A DNA stretch of 55,509 nucleotides. Origin: Candidatus Poribacteria bacterium. GTDB lineage: Bacteria > Poribacteria > WGA-4E > UBA9662. Numbering within the stretch: the first letter of the stretch is position 1; each line of letters starts with the position of its first letter. Positions 25,078-35,173 of this stretch are shown in pieces. The stretch spans positions 64,713 to 120,221 of the forward strand of contig PACG01000111.1 in NCBI GenBank assembly GCA_002699335.1. Reading direction: 5' to 3'. The notes beneath the pieces are model-generated. The model did no database searches. It was not told the DNA's origin and worked only from the letters and a program-made list of their open reading frames with translations. The position numbers and the translations under genes are program-made.

Positions 25078-26247
25078 TTAGAAGTGCCCCCCGGAGTCCT
25101 GTTCACGACATGTCGTATGTTTGGAACGAAGGGACAGCGACTTCAGAATAGAACAAGCAATTTCTTGGCTGGAATTGGGTTGCCCCAGACTACGACTACT
25201 CATCGCCATCTGAGATAATTGACCATCGTCGGTAAGCAGATCTATTACCAGGTCTGCTAGATCGGCAGCAGTAGTTCGGTCTTGCGGACAGATTGCGGCA
25301 GCTCCAGCGCGAGCTAACGCCTCAGCGTTATGATATTGATGGTTATCCGCAGAATTACGTGGAATCAAAATAGCTGGAATACCACAAGCCGTTATTTCGG
25401 AGATGGTCGATCCACCCGATCGGCAGATCATCAAGTCTGTCAGGGCATAAATCTCCTCTACGTGATCAAAATAGGGCTCAACTAACGACAGTAAATCTGG
25501 CTTTTGACCGTAAAAGTGGCGGATCTGGTCAGACTTATGTTTGCCCGTTTGATGAATGATCTGAAAACGACGTTCATCCGGGGTGGATGAGATCTGGTCA
25601 ATCATCCCCAGGACTAATTGGTTGATAGCTGTTGCACCTTGACTCCCCCCCATGACAAAAATCGTTTTTAAGTCGGGTGATAGCCCATATTTTTGAAAAA
25701 GTTCGGGAGTCCCTGGTAATTGTTGACCGATTTCGGGACGGATTGGATTGCCCGTCACTTTACCAACTTCTGGTGGAAAATAAGAATTGGCTGCCGGTAA
25801 CGCCAGATAAGCCTCTCGTACCCAGGTGGCTAAAATACGGTTGGTCAAGCCGGGGACTGCGTTTTGCTCTTGTAAGACGGTCGGAATCCGGTTTAGAAGA
25901 GCCGCACAGAGAACCGGCCCAGAGACATAACCACCAGTTCCGACCACGACCAATGGTTTAATTTGCTGTAACAGTTGAATCGCTTGAATTAGGCCGGCAA
26001 TGACTTTAAGCATGACGGGAATCCACTGCAAAGTCAGCCGTCTTGGAAAGCCAGCTACAGAAATTGGGAAGAACTGGAATCCGTATTGCGGCACAATTTG
26101 AGACTCCAATCGGTCTCGAGCGCCAATAAAGGCGATCCGGAGTTCGGGGTCAATCTTCTGTAGCGCATTAGCAATGCTGATAGCTGGATAAATATGTCCT
26201 CCAGTTCCACCACCCGAAATAATGATCTGGATTTTAGAAGGTGACAT
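25078..26247 (-). CDS. murG: UDP-GlcNAc--lipid I N-acetylglucosaminyltransferase (MurG)
   Basis: 389 residues, GT28 glycosyltransferase that makes lipid II at the inner membrane face. N-terminal IISGGGTGGHIYPAISIA glycine-rich loop, VVGTGGYVSGPVLCAAL, GNPIRPEI, VMGGSQGATAINQLV, and the donor-binding CRSGGSTISEITACGIPAIL with NHQYHNAEAL. The tail beyond about 365 (RSKHTTCREQDSGGHF) is a short nonconserved extension. It follows ftsW with a 2-base gap, so the two are surely co-translated. Confidence 0.95.
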   Translation of the reverse strand: MSPSKIQIIISGGGTGGHIYPAISIANALQKIDPELRIAFIGARDRLESQIVPQYGFQFFPISVAGFPRRLTLQWIPVMLKVIAGLIQAIQLLQQIKPLVVVGTGGYVSGPVLCAALLNRIPTVLQEQNAVPGLTNRILATWVREAYLALPAANSYFPPEVGKVTGNPIRPEIGQQLPGTPELFQKYGLSPDLKTIFVMGGSQGATAINQLVLGMIDQISSTPDERRFQIIHQTGKHKSDQIRHFYGQKPDLLSLVEPYFDHVEEIYALTDLMICRSGGSTISEITACGIPAILIPRNSADNHQYHNAEALARAGAAAICPQDRTTAADLADLVIDLLTDDGQLSQMAMSSRSLGQPNSSQEIACSILKSLSLRSKHTTCREQDSGGHF

Positions 26248-26249
26248 AT

Positions 26250-27521
26250 TTAGTGAGTATAGCCTGTTCTATCGAATAATCCCGTTTGACGGAAACGAGA
26301 AATGTTAAGTAGAATACCAATACTGATTAGACTCATCAGTAATGACGATCCACCATAGCTAATAAACGGTAAAGTGATCCCTTTCGTTGGAAGTGCACCG
26401 AGTGCCACACCAATATTGATAAAAGCCTGTAGCCCAATTTGAGCTGTGATTCCGAAGGCGACCAAACTGGCAAACTTGGTCTCACCAACAACATTGGTGG
26501 ATTGGGTGGGGGCCGATTCTTTGTGTTCACCCTGCGAGCTACTGACTTGAAGAACAATCTGGATCCCACGCCAGACTAGCAGTATGTAGAGGAAGACCAA
26601 CCCCATTGCACCAAACAGCCCTAATTCTTCGGCCACGACAGCGAAAACAAAGTCGGTATCAGCATGTGGCAATCGACCTAATTTGTGAACACTATTACCG
26701 ATGCCAGTACCGAATAATCCACCAGAGGCGATGGCATTTAGCGACTGTTCAACCTGATAATGAGTATCGAAAGGCGATTTCAAAGACCGAAGATAATCGG
26801 TGATCCGCTGCATTTTGTAGGTGTCATCTTGAACCCAACCATAAATCAAGACCCCAGCACTACCCATGACTAACAAAATTTGCGTCAACCTAGCACCACC
26901 GATAAAAAGTAGTCCGAGTACGACGGCACTGATCAGAACCGCTGAACCAAAGTCAGGCTGAATATACAATAGAGTGAAGACGATAGCTAATACTAGGATA
27001 GATGGGAAAACACCTCGCCTCAAACTGTGGATATGTTGACGTTTAGCAACTAAAAAACGAGCCGTATAGATAACTAGCCCTAGCTTTGCTAGTTCAGCTG
27101 GCTGGAAATGAACGCCTGAAATTTGAATCCAGCGGTAGAATTTCCGTTCAGCAGAACCCACCCGGTAACCGAGTGGTGTAAAAACCAGTATGAGGGCAAT
27201 AATTGTGCCGATTAACAGATGGTAAGCGTATTTTTGGTAAATTTGGAACGGGATCAGTGAGACAACCCACATGCCGGCGCCACCTAAAAGGCAGGCAAAC
27301 ACTTGCCAATAAAATCGAGACAGGTTTCCGTTACTGTAAACCATCACCAGCCCAAAAGCTGTCAGACAAACGGCGATGAAAAGTAATTGATGGTCAATAC
27401 TATTGTTAATCTTAACAGTAGGGATTATATTGTTCGGTGCCTCCCGGTTTCCGCCTTCTCGGAGACGGTCGAGGGTCAGATTGGTTGGGCTAGGGAATTT
27501 GGAATCCTGGCTTCTCATCAC
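26250..27521 (-). CDS. ftsW: Lipid II glycosyltransferase FtsW (SEDS family)
   Basis: 423 residues with about ten membrane segments. SEDS signatures: FQPAELAKLGLVIY, LIYIQPDFGSA-like LLYIQPDFGSAVLI, and ADTDFVFAVVAEELGLFGA, then the family signature KGITLPFISYGGSSL. A 40-residue cytoplasmic N-terminus precedes the first helix. Its place between murD and murG marks it as FtsW rather than RodA. A 171-base gap separates it from murD. Confidence 0.93.
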   Translation of the reverse strand: MMRSQDSKFPSPTNLTLDRLREGGNREAPNNIIPTVKINNSIDHQLLFIAVCLTAFGLVMVYSNGNLSRFYWQVFACLLGGAGMWVVSLIPFQIYQKYAYHLLIGTIIALILVFTPLGYRVGSAERKFYRWIQISGVHFQPAELAKLGLVIYTARFLVAKRQHIHSLRRGVFPSILVLAIVFTLLYIQPDFGSAVLISAVVLGLLFIGGARLTQILLVMGSAGVLIYGWVQDDTYKMQRITDYLRSLKSPFDTHYQVEQSLNAIASGGLFGTGIGNSVHKLGRLPHADTDFVFAVVAEELGLFGAMGLVFLYILLVWRGIQIVLQVSSSQGEHKESAPTQSTNVVGETKFASLVAFGITAQIGLQAFINIGVALGALPTKGITLPFISYGGSSLLMSLISIGILLNISRFRQTGLFDRTGYTH

Positions 27522-27692
27522 TGTACTCTAGGTCTTGCTAACGAAGCAACCCCCTTCCTTCGCACCTTTGATTAAGATCACGCCAACTGAACTTTTGGTG
27601 TAATGCAACGTTTCTACTTCCGCTGAGTCGAAGGCAAGCTTTGACTCCCTATGCCGGATTCTTCATTTCTAATGTTTATCTGAGGAACAGAT

Positions 27693-29171
27693 TTATTCCT
27701 CTAGTTGGGCGATAGCTTGTTGGAAAGCGAAGGCACGATCTTTGTAGTCAGTAAACATGTCGTAACTAGCGTTGGCCGGTGACAGCAAAACAGTATCACC
27801 TGAAACCGCAGTTTGGAAAGCCTGCTTAACAGCCAATTCCATTGTTGGCGTGTTCAAAGTAACGACACAGTCTGAAAGTGCGTTTCGGATTGTTTGTGTC
27901 TGTTGCCCCAATAAAATTAGGACTTTGACACGAGACTTGACCAATTCAATGAGTGGGGTATAATCGTTGCCTTTGTCGTATCCTCCCATGATCAGCAAGA
28001 TCTGTCTACCGGTGGTTGGAACAGATCTTAACGCTGCCCGAGTAGCGGCAACATTGGTAGCCTTAGAATCGTCGATGAAGTCGATTCCGTTGATCTGCTG
28101 AACTAACTCGAAAGCGTGTCGGAGTGGGACATGATCTGTCGCTTCAAAATTGTAGAGTGCTTGACGAATCTTCAGAATAGGTATCCGACAGATCCGACCA
28201 ATAGCGACGGCCGACAGAATATTATCTAAGTTATGATTACCAGTTAAGGAGATTAGCTCTCGGTCACAGACATAGGATTGCTTTCTCGGTCCCACGTCAG
28301 ACGACTGCTTGGCGGCATAGTTCGGAGCATAAATCTGTCCATTTTGTCTGTAAACCATAGCCTTGTCGACTATGGTTTGAGAAAAAAAAACAGGTTGTAC
28401 AAAAGTTCCCACTTGGTTCAAGTCAGCGAGACCAGCGGTGTATGGATCGTCAGCATTGAGGACAATCCAGTCATCGGCGGTTTGATTGGCATAGACCTTC
28501 TGTTTGGCCTGTTGATAAGCTTTCAGGGTTCGGTGACGATCTAGATGGTCCGGCGATAAATTTAGAATGGCACTGATGGCTGGATGAAAACTAACAGTAG
28601 TCTCCAGCTGGAAACTGCTAACTTCAGCTACCACAATATCTTCAGCAGTTAATTCCAGCACAACATTAGAGAATGGCTCCCCAATATTACCGGCCACGCA
28701 AACTCGACGAAAGTTGCTCTGTTTTAAGATCTCACCTGTCAGAAGGGCAGTAGTGGTTTTGCCTTTGGTACCGGTAATTGCGATGATCGGAGCCAGACAG
28801 ACAGAACTGGCAACCTCAAGTTCACTCACTATTGGAATTCCCTGTTGTTTGGCTTCGGACAAGATCGGGACCTGGTCAACGGGAACGCCGGGAGAAACGA
28901 CAATTAGATCAGCCTTCTCAATACAGCGATAGTTATGTTGGCCCAAAACATAATCGATCGGATATTGGGGCGGCATCGACGTGTCAGTAAGATCGTCAAC
29001 GGCAGATCGTAGTTGGTCTATAGGTCGAATATCGGTACAGAGAACAGCTGCTCCTAATTGAGATAGCATCGCAGCTGCTGCTGTTCCACTCCGACTGAGG
29101 CCAAAAACAGTAATGCGTTGGCCTGAAAAATTTGGACGTCGGATCTGTCTTGATAGGCCGGTAACTTTCAT
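27693..29171 (-). CDS. murD: UDP-N-acetylmuramoylalanine--D-glutamate ligase (MurD)
   Basis: 492 residues. N-terminal ITVFGLSRSGTAAAAML, DLIVVSPGVPVDQVP, the ATP loop ITGTKGKTTTALL, VAEVSSFQLETT (the SSFQL motif marks MurD), LNLSPDHLDRH, DFIDDSKATNVAATRAAL and LIMGGYDKGNDY, with LLSPANASYDMF at the C-terminus. All catalytic motifs are intact. First peptidoglycan gene in the transcription direction; upstream by 37 bases is the dsRNA-binding-domain gene. Confidence 0.95.
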   Translation of the reverse strand: MKVTGLSRQIRRPNFSGQRITVFGLSRSGTAAAAMLSQLGAAVLCTDIRPIDQLRSAVDDLTDTSMPPQYPIDYVLGQHNYRCIEKADLIVVSPGVPVDQVPILSEAKQQGIPIVSELEVASSVCLAPIIAITGTKGKTTTALLTGEILKQSNFRRVCVAGNIGEPFSNVVLELTAEDIVVAEVSSFQLETTVSFHPAISAILNLSPDHLDRHRTLKAYQQAKQKVYANQTADDWIVLNADDPYTAGLADLNQVGTFVQPVFFSQTIVDKAMVYRQNGQIYAPNYAAKQSSDVGPRKQSYVCDRELISLTGNHNLDNILSAVAIGRICRIPILKIRQALYNFEATDHVPLRHAFELVQQINGIDFIDDSKATNVAATRAALRSVPTTGRQILLIMGGYDKGNDYTPLIELVKSRVKVLILLGQQTQTIRNALSDCVVTLNTPTMELAVKQAFQTAVSGDTVLLSPANASYDMFTDYKDRAFAFQQAIAQLEE

Positions 29172-29208
29172 CAGACCGGTTGAACTGAGTAGATCTACTC
29201 AGTTGGAT

Positions 29209-29832
29209 TTAGCCAATTTGTTCCGAGCAAACCTGTGAGGTCATCCCACCGTCTGAATCTTTGTCCAGGTTTGACTGGCCAAAGTCAACCTTTCCCGATT
29301 CGTAGGAAGCTTCGACCACGGACCGTACAATTTGGATGGTCAATCGGCCTACATCGCGGACGAAGTCCTGGTGAACGTTGTTCGCAGGTGATAGCTGTCG
29401 ATAAGGGCCTTTTCGAGAAGGCTGACTTGTAGCTAAGAGTTGCTGGCTAGCGACCTGAAGGGCAGTTGTAACCAGTTCAGATGGCACTGAAATTGGAGCC
29501 GCTGTCTCTTGTGACCCATCATCTATCTTTGCTGCAGGAAAGGATTGATCTGTATCCGAGGGGAAATCTTCACCGCTCAGAAAGGCATTTTGCTTGGATT
29601 CGATTTCGGCCATCAGTAGTTTTGCTGCTTCCTGCTCAGCCTGCTTTTTCGTGCCAGCAAGGGCGTATGGAGTTTCAAAAGTCTGCTTGGCATATTTAAT
29701 CTGCACCATCCATTGAGTTTTTCCTTCAGCTGTTGCAATTTCTGCCTGGCTTGTTTCGTAAATCGGGGGGGAAGGATAGCGTCCTAAACAGTATTGTTGC
29801 AACAGCCCTTTGTAATTTATCTCTTCCGACAT
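29209..29832 (-). CDS. Stand-alone double-stranded-RNA-binding-domain protein
   Basis: 207 residues. The N-terminal 75 residues fit a dsRBD like that of RNase III: NYKGLLQQYCLGRYPSPPIY, then a central strand region (WMVQIKYAKQTFE) and the GTKKQAEQEAAKLLM helix carrying the Lys-Lys and Ala-Ala positions. The remainder is low-complexity and probably disordered. No RNase III catalytic domain is present. Bacterial proteins with only a dsRBD are uncommon. It sits between argC (24 bases) and murD (37 bases) and starts with a good GGAGAG site, so it is likely part of the argC-division transcript. Function unknown. Confidence 0.75.
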   Translation of the reverse strand: MSEEINYKGLLQQYCLGRYPSPPIYETSQAEIATAEGKTQWMVQIKYAKQTFETPYALAGTKKQAEQEAAKLLMAEIESKQNAFLSGEDFPSDTDQSFPAAKIDDGSQETAAPISVPSELVTTALQVASQQLLATSQPSRKGPYRQLSPANNVHQDFVRDVGRLTIQIVRSVVEASYESGKVDFGQSNLDKDSDGGMTSQVCSEQIG

Positions 29833-29856
29833 TCTCTCTCCTTTGAAAACTAACTA

Positions 29857-30900
29857 TTAAGGCATTAGGCCTGGTGACATCAGACCTGCCGTTTCTGTCA
29901 ATCCGTACATCAAGTTCAGGTTTTGTACCACTGCTCCAGCTGCACCCTTTACCAGATTGTCTATAGTGGACATTACGATCACCCGGTTAGTACGCGGGTC
30001 CACCTCTAAACCCACATGACAGAAATTGCTGCCCAGTACCGCTTTAGTTTGCGGGTACTCACCAATATCTAGAACTTGGACAAATGGCTCTTCAGCATAG
30101 GTACAGCAATAGTGATCGAGGATATCTGCTGTCGTGGTCGATACGGCAAGATTAGCGTAGGTAGTGGTCAGTATCCCACGTGTCATCGGAACGAGGTGAG
30201 GAGTGAAATTGACCATTACCGTTTCGCCTGCTATTGCACTCAGTTCTTGCTCAATTTCGGGTGTATGCCGATGTGTGACCAGGCCGTAGGCGGTAGAGTT
30301 AGATTCCCGGTTGGGATAGTGTGTTACCTCTTTGGCTTTGCTACCGGCGCCAGAAATTCCTGACTTAGAGTCGATGATGATGCTTTTGTTGTCGATCAAA
30401 TGCGTTTTGACCAGCGGGGCAAGTGCTAAAATGGAACCGGTCGGATAACAACCGGGATTAGCGACCAATTGCGCAGACGGGATCCGGTCCCTATACTGCT
30501 CTGGTATCCCGTAGACAGCCTTAGTCATTCGTTCAGCGTCTGTGTGCTCAACTTGATACCACTCTTCATACACTTCAGCCTCATTCAGGCGGTAGTCAGC
30601 ACTGAAGTCAACCACCCTTAGATCTTGATCTAGGATTCTCGGCACAAAGTCCATAGCAACCTTATGCGGCACGGCCAGTACTACTACATTTACTCGATCT
30701 TTAAGCTTTTCGATTTCGAGTTTCTCAAAGTAGAGATCCACAAGGCCTCGCAAATTGGGCAGGACCCGGTCGACTCTTTGCCCCGTATAAGTTTCGGAGG
30801 TGACTAACGTCAGTTCGAAGCCTGCCGGATGTTGTATCAATAGTCGCATCAGTTCACTGCTGGTATAACCCGATGCCCCGACAATTCCTACTCCAACCAT
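29857..30900 (-). CDS. argC: N-acetyl-gamma-glutamyl-phosphate reductase (ArgC)
   Basis: 347 residues; third step of arginine synthesis. GIVGASGYTSSELMRLLIQHP at the NADP site (split by family usage), catalytic Cys in VANPGCYPTGSILAL, KSGISGAGSKA, and NSTAYGLVTHRHTPEIEQEL with the catalytic His. Full length, Shine-Dalgarno AGGA just before the ATG. Divergent from murB and first gene of the minus-strand cluster; no other arg gene is in the window. Confidence 0.95.
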   Translation of the reverse strand: MVGVGIVGASGYTSSELMRLLIQHPAGFELTLVTSETYTGQRVDRVLPNLRGLVDLYFEKLEIEKLKDRVNVVVLAVPHKVAMDFVPRILDQDLRVVDFSADYRLNEAEVYEEWYQVEHTDAERMTKAVYGIPEQYRDRIPSAQLVANPGCYPTGSILALAPLVKTHLIDNKSIIIDSKSGISGAGSKAKEVTHYPNRESNSTAYGLVTHRHTPEIEQELSAIAGETVMVNFTPHLVPMTRGILTTTYANLAVSTTTADILDHYCCTYAEEPFVQVLDIGEYPQTKAVLGSNFCHVGLEVDPRTNRVIVMSTIDNLVKGAAGAVVQNLNLMYGLTETAGLMSPGLMP

Positions 30901-30934
30901 CTATTTTTCCTGTTAATCTACGCGGTTAGCGACC

Positions 30935-30964
30935 TTGCATCTCGTCATGCCAATTTGCTATGAT
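30935..30964 (+). promoter_or_regulatory. Promoter of murB
   Basis: TTGCAT (30935-30940), an 18-base spacer and TATGAT (30959-30964), with TG one base before the -10 (extended -10). Start of transcription is expected near 30971. This places the upstream ATG at 30960 inside the -10 and rules it out as the murB start. Confidence 0.6.
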
Positions 30965-31007
30965 TGTGGCAATAATAGCACATTCCTTTCGAATGATACA
31001 AAGGATA

Positions 31008-31937
31008 ATGCCCGTTGCTGAACAACTGACAACTTGGAAAATAGAGCTGGCTCGACTCTGCCAACCATACACTAACTCGAAAGTTTGTTTTGATATACCA
31101 CTCAGTAAACAAACCTATTTCGGTATCGGCGGTCGAGCCTCAGCTTATCTGGAAGTTGGGGAGATAGATTTGCTAGTAGCAGTTGCCCGATTCAAGAATG
31201 ACTATCGGTTAGACACCTTTATTCTAGGGCGTGGATCGAACCTCTTAGTTAGCGATGATGGATTCGATGGTCTGGTGATTCGCTTGGTTGGCCAACTGGA
31301 TTGGCTAACCTTTGAAGGCACCTCAGTTCGTGCTGGTGCAGGAGTTTCCCAACCCAAGCTGTCCAAAGCGGCTGCCCGTCAAGGATTGAGCGGGGTTGAG
31401 TTTGTGCTTGGTATTCCCGGCTCAGTTGGTGGTGGATTAATGATGAATGCCGGGGCTTGGGGGAGTTGCTTCAGCGATTTGGTGACTCAGATTCGTGTGG
31501 TGACAGAGTTGGGTGAGATCACCGAAATTAGTGCCGATCAAGCTAAATTTCAGTATCGCCAAAGTTGTTTGAACGACTACTTTTGTATCATTGAGGCGGA
31601 AATGCGGCTGACGGAATCTGAGATAAATGTAGTCACTCAACAAATGCAGCAGTTATACCAGCAGAAGATGGAAACCCAACCCTTCGTGGTGGGAAGTGCT
31701 GGCTGTATGTTCAAAAATCCAGAAGGTCGCTCAGCCGGGCGATCGATAGATCTATGTGGTCTCAAAGGAACGCGCATCGGTGATGCCGAGGTTTCTCAGA
31801 TCCACGGAAACTTTATTGTTAATCATGGAAATGCGAGTGCCAAAGACGTTTTAGACTTAGTGGAATTGATCCAACTCGAGGTTAAAAAACAACAGGGTAT
31901 TGATCTTCATCTCGAAGTGAAGCTACTCGGTTTTTAG
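31008..31937 (+). CDS. murB: UDP-N-acetylenolpyruvoylglucosamine reductase (MurB)
   Basis: About 309 residues from ATG 31008 (AAAGGA close in front, spacing short); ATG 30993 is possible, ATG 30960 lies within the promoter. FAD-dependent reduction of UDP-GlcNAc-enolpyruvate. Motifs: TYFGIGGRASAYLEV, ILGRGSNLLVSDDGFDG, GVEFVLGIPGSVGGGLMMNA, SAGCMFKNPEGRSAG and IHGNFIVNHG. The SAGCMFKNP motif has Cys where E. coli has its catalytic Ser, a change also common in type II MurB. Usually murB lies between murC and ftsQ; here it is divergent upstream of argC. Confidence 0.94.
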   Translation: MPVAEQLTTWKIELARLCQPYTNSKVCFDIPLSKQTYFGIGGRASAYLEVGEIDLLVAVARFKNDYRLDTFILGRGSNLLVSDDGFDGLVIRLVGQLDWLTFEGTSVRAGAGVSQPKLSKAAARQGLSGVEFVLGIPGSVGGGLMMNAGAWGSCFSDLVTQIRVVTELGEITEISADQAKFQYRQSCLNDYFCIIEAEMRLTESEINVVTQQMQQLYQQKMETQPFVVGSAGCMFKNPEGRSAGRSIDLCGLKGTRIGDAEVSQIHGNFIVNHGNASAKDVLDLVELIQLEVKKQQGIDLHLEVKLLGF

Positions 31938-31960
31938 AAATTAGGATTTTTAGGAGTCAA

Positions 31961-32950
31961 ATGATGAAGTGTTTGAAGTGGGGAGTCATTGGGCCTGGTA
32001 GTGTGGCACAACGCCGGGCCATGCCGGCCATTCAAAAAGCTGAAAATGCTGAACTACATGCAATTTTGTCCAGAGATATCGATCGGGGGCAACGGCTGGC
32101 TCAGGAATACGGAGCCGAAATACCTTATACAGACACAGAAGCGTTTCTAGCCGATCCACAACTTGATGCTGTGTACATTGCGACACCTGTTTTTCTGCAT
32201 AAAGAACAGGCGGTTGCTGCCGCTCAAAAAGGGTTACATGTTCTGTGCGACAAACCGCTGTCTCTAAACCCCAGCCAATCCCAGAAAATCCTGGATGTAT
32301 GCCAAGCCAACAATGTCCATCTACAAATCTGTTTTCTATTCCGGTTTCACTCCTGTTTTCAGCAGATCCGACAGTGGCTGCAAGAAAAGCGTTTTGGCAC
32401 AATTGTTCACGCCCGGATGCCGTTCATGAAACATGCTCCCAAAGACAGCAACGACTGGCATATCGACCCTGCAAAAAGTGGCGGTGGCAGTATTATGGAT
32501 CTCGGGGCCCATAGCATCGACCTCTTCCGTTGGTTGTTGGGTGAAGTCACTGCCGTCAGTGCTTTCTGCTCCAGCTTTATTTTCCAACATCCAGTCGAAG
32601 AAACCGGGCTGGTAATGTTGCGTTTTGAGAACGGTGCACAAGCGGTAACGGAAACTAGTTTTAGTGGCCAACTCTCAGCCCAGATTTTAGAGATCTACGG
32701 TACCAGCGGATCCGTTGTAGTCTACAATGACAACGGATGGAAAATTAAAACTACCATTGATGATCAAACCGAGATTATTGACGCCCAATTTGAAGATCTC
32801 TTCCAATCCCAATTTGAGCATTTTGGCCGTTGTGTGGAGGGGCAAGAATCCCCGATAGTGGTTGGATTGGATGGATTGCGTAATAACCAGATCATCTCTG
32901 CCGCCTACCGATCAGCAACCTCGAAAAAGGTTGTGGATTTGGAAAATTAA
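31961..32950 (+). CDS. Gfo/Idh/MocA-family NAD(P)-dependent oxidoreductase
   Basis: 329 residues. N-terminal Rossmann domain (WGVIGPGSVAQRRAMPAI), AVYIATPVFLHKEQAVAA, the lysine motif LCDKPLS (family EKP), and the C-terminal GGGSIMDLGAHSIDLFRWLLG with the catalytic-type His. Acts on a sugar or inositol derivative; substrate not readable. Preceded by AGGAGTCAA and 23 bases after murB, so possibly co-transcribed. It ends one base before the groES promoter. Confidence 0.88.
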   Translation: MMKCLKWGVIGPGSVAQRRAMPAIQKAENAELHAILSRDIDRGQRLAQEYGAEIPYTDTEAFLADPQLDAVYIATPVFLHKEQAVAAAQKGLHVLCDKPLSLNPSQSQKILDVCQANNVHLQICFLFRFHSCFQQIRQWLQEKRFGTIVHARMPFMKHAPKDSNDWHIDPAKSGGGSIMDLGAHSIDLFRWLLGEVTAVSAFCSSFIFQHPVEETGLVMLRFENGAQAVTETSFSGQLSAQILEIYGTSGSVVVYNDNGWKIKTTIDDQTEIIDAQFEDLFQSQFEHFGRCVEGQESPIVVGLDGLRNNQIISAAYRSATSKKVVDLEN

Positions 32951-32951
32951 C

Positions 32952-32980
32952 TTGAAAGCCATCGGCATGGAGTGTAAAAT
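32952..32980 (+). promoter_or_regulatory. Sigma-70-type promoter of groES-groEL
   Basis: TTGAAA (32952-32957), a 17-base spacer and TAAAAT (32975-32980). Expected start near 32987, giving a leader of about 135 bases. There is no CIRCE element (TTAGCACTC-N9-GAGTGCTAA) in the leader. Confidence 0.65.
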
Positions 32981-32981
32981 A

Positions 32982-33030
32982 GGCACGGTCATTGGTCATG
33001 GCGTTTTAGGGGTGACTATTTGGCACGGTC
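32982..33030 (+). repeat. Direct repeat GGCACGGTC in the groES leader
   Basis: GGCACGGTC occurs at 32982-32990 and again at 33022-33030, start to start 40 bases, near four helical turns. The first copy covers the predicted start of transcription. This could be a regulator site replacing CIRCE, or chance. Confidence 0.4.
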
Positions 33031-33120
33031 GCCCATCAATTTGCCAGAACCAATTGACGAACCGTTTTATTTTTCAGCTAATGCTTGAGATATTTAAAAG
33101 TTTAAGAAGGAGAACGCCAC

Positions 33121-33414
33121 ATGGCATTAACACCGCTTGGTGACCGTGTTTTGGTCCAACGTCCTAGCGAAGAAGAACAAACAACTAGTGGGGGGATTAT
33201 TATTCCCGACACCGCTCAAGAAAAACCGCAAGAAGGGGAAGTCGTCGCTGTTGGTGATGGACGTTTGCTCGACAACGGGGATCGTCAGGCACTGAACGTC
33301 GAAGCTGGCGACAAAGTACTGTTCGGCAAATTTGGTGGGACAGAAGTAGAGTACGAAGGTACTGAATATCTGATTCTACGCGAAGATGACATCCTCGCTA
33401 AAATTACCTCATAA
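33121..33414 (+). CDS. groES: Co-chaperonin GroES
   Basis: 97 residues, standard length. [28 protein letters not shown] contains the mobile loop (written here in family order: PLGDRVLVQ, then [15 protein letters not shown]), followed by [28 protein letters not shown] and the [11 protein letters not shown] end. AGAAGGAG stands seven bases before the ATG. Caps the GroEL ring. First gene of the groESL operon. Confidence 0.97.
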   Translation: MALTPLGDRVLVQRPSEEEQTTSGGIIIPDTAQEKPQEGEVVAVGDGRLLDNGDRQALNVEAGDKVLFGKFGGTEVEYEGTEYLILREDDILAKITS

Positions 33415-33429
33415 GGAGAGATAAAGTAA

Positions 33430-35070
<1,641 letters not shown>

Positions 35071-35094
35071 CCCCATTCACAAACTGGGGTAAAC

Positions 35095-35130
35095 AAAAAA
35101 GAGCCAGTTGTAATAACTGGCTCTTTTTTT
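35095..35130 (+). terminator. Rho-independent terminator of groESL
   Basis: A 9-bp perfect stem, GAGCCAGTT (35101-35109) with AACTGGCTC (35115-35123), a 5-base loop and seven T after it. A run of A before the stem can extend pairing with the T-tract, so it may also work for the convergent minus-strand gene at 35174-36475. Confidence 0.93.
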
Positions 35131-35173
35131 ATGCCGAGGCTTTTTAGTTTTTCAATTTTTAGACCAAGATCGA

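Noticed and set aside
30960..31007. ATG at 30960 as the murB start
   Set aside because: It overlaps the -10 hexamer TATGAT of a good promoter (30935-30964), so it would not be transcribed; ATG 31008 or 30993 is favoured.
32951..33120. CIRCE/HrcA element before groES
   Set aside because: No TTAGCACTC or its inverted partner is present in the leader.
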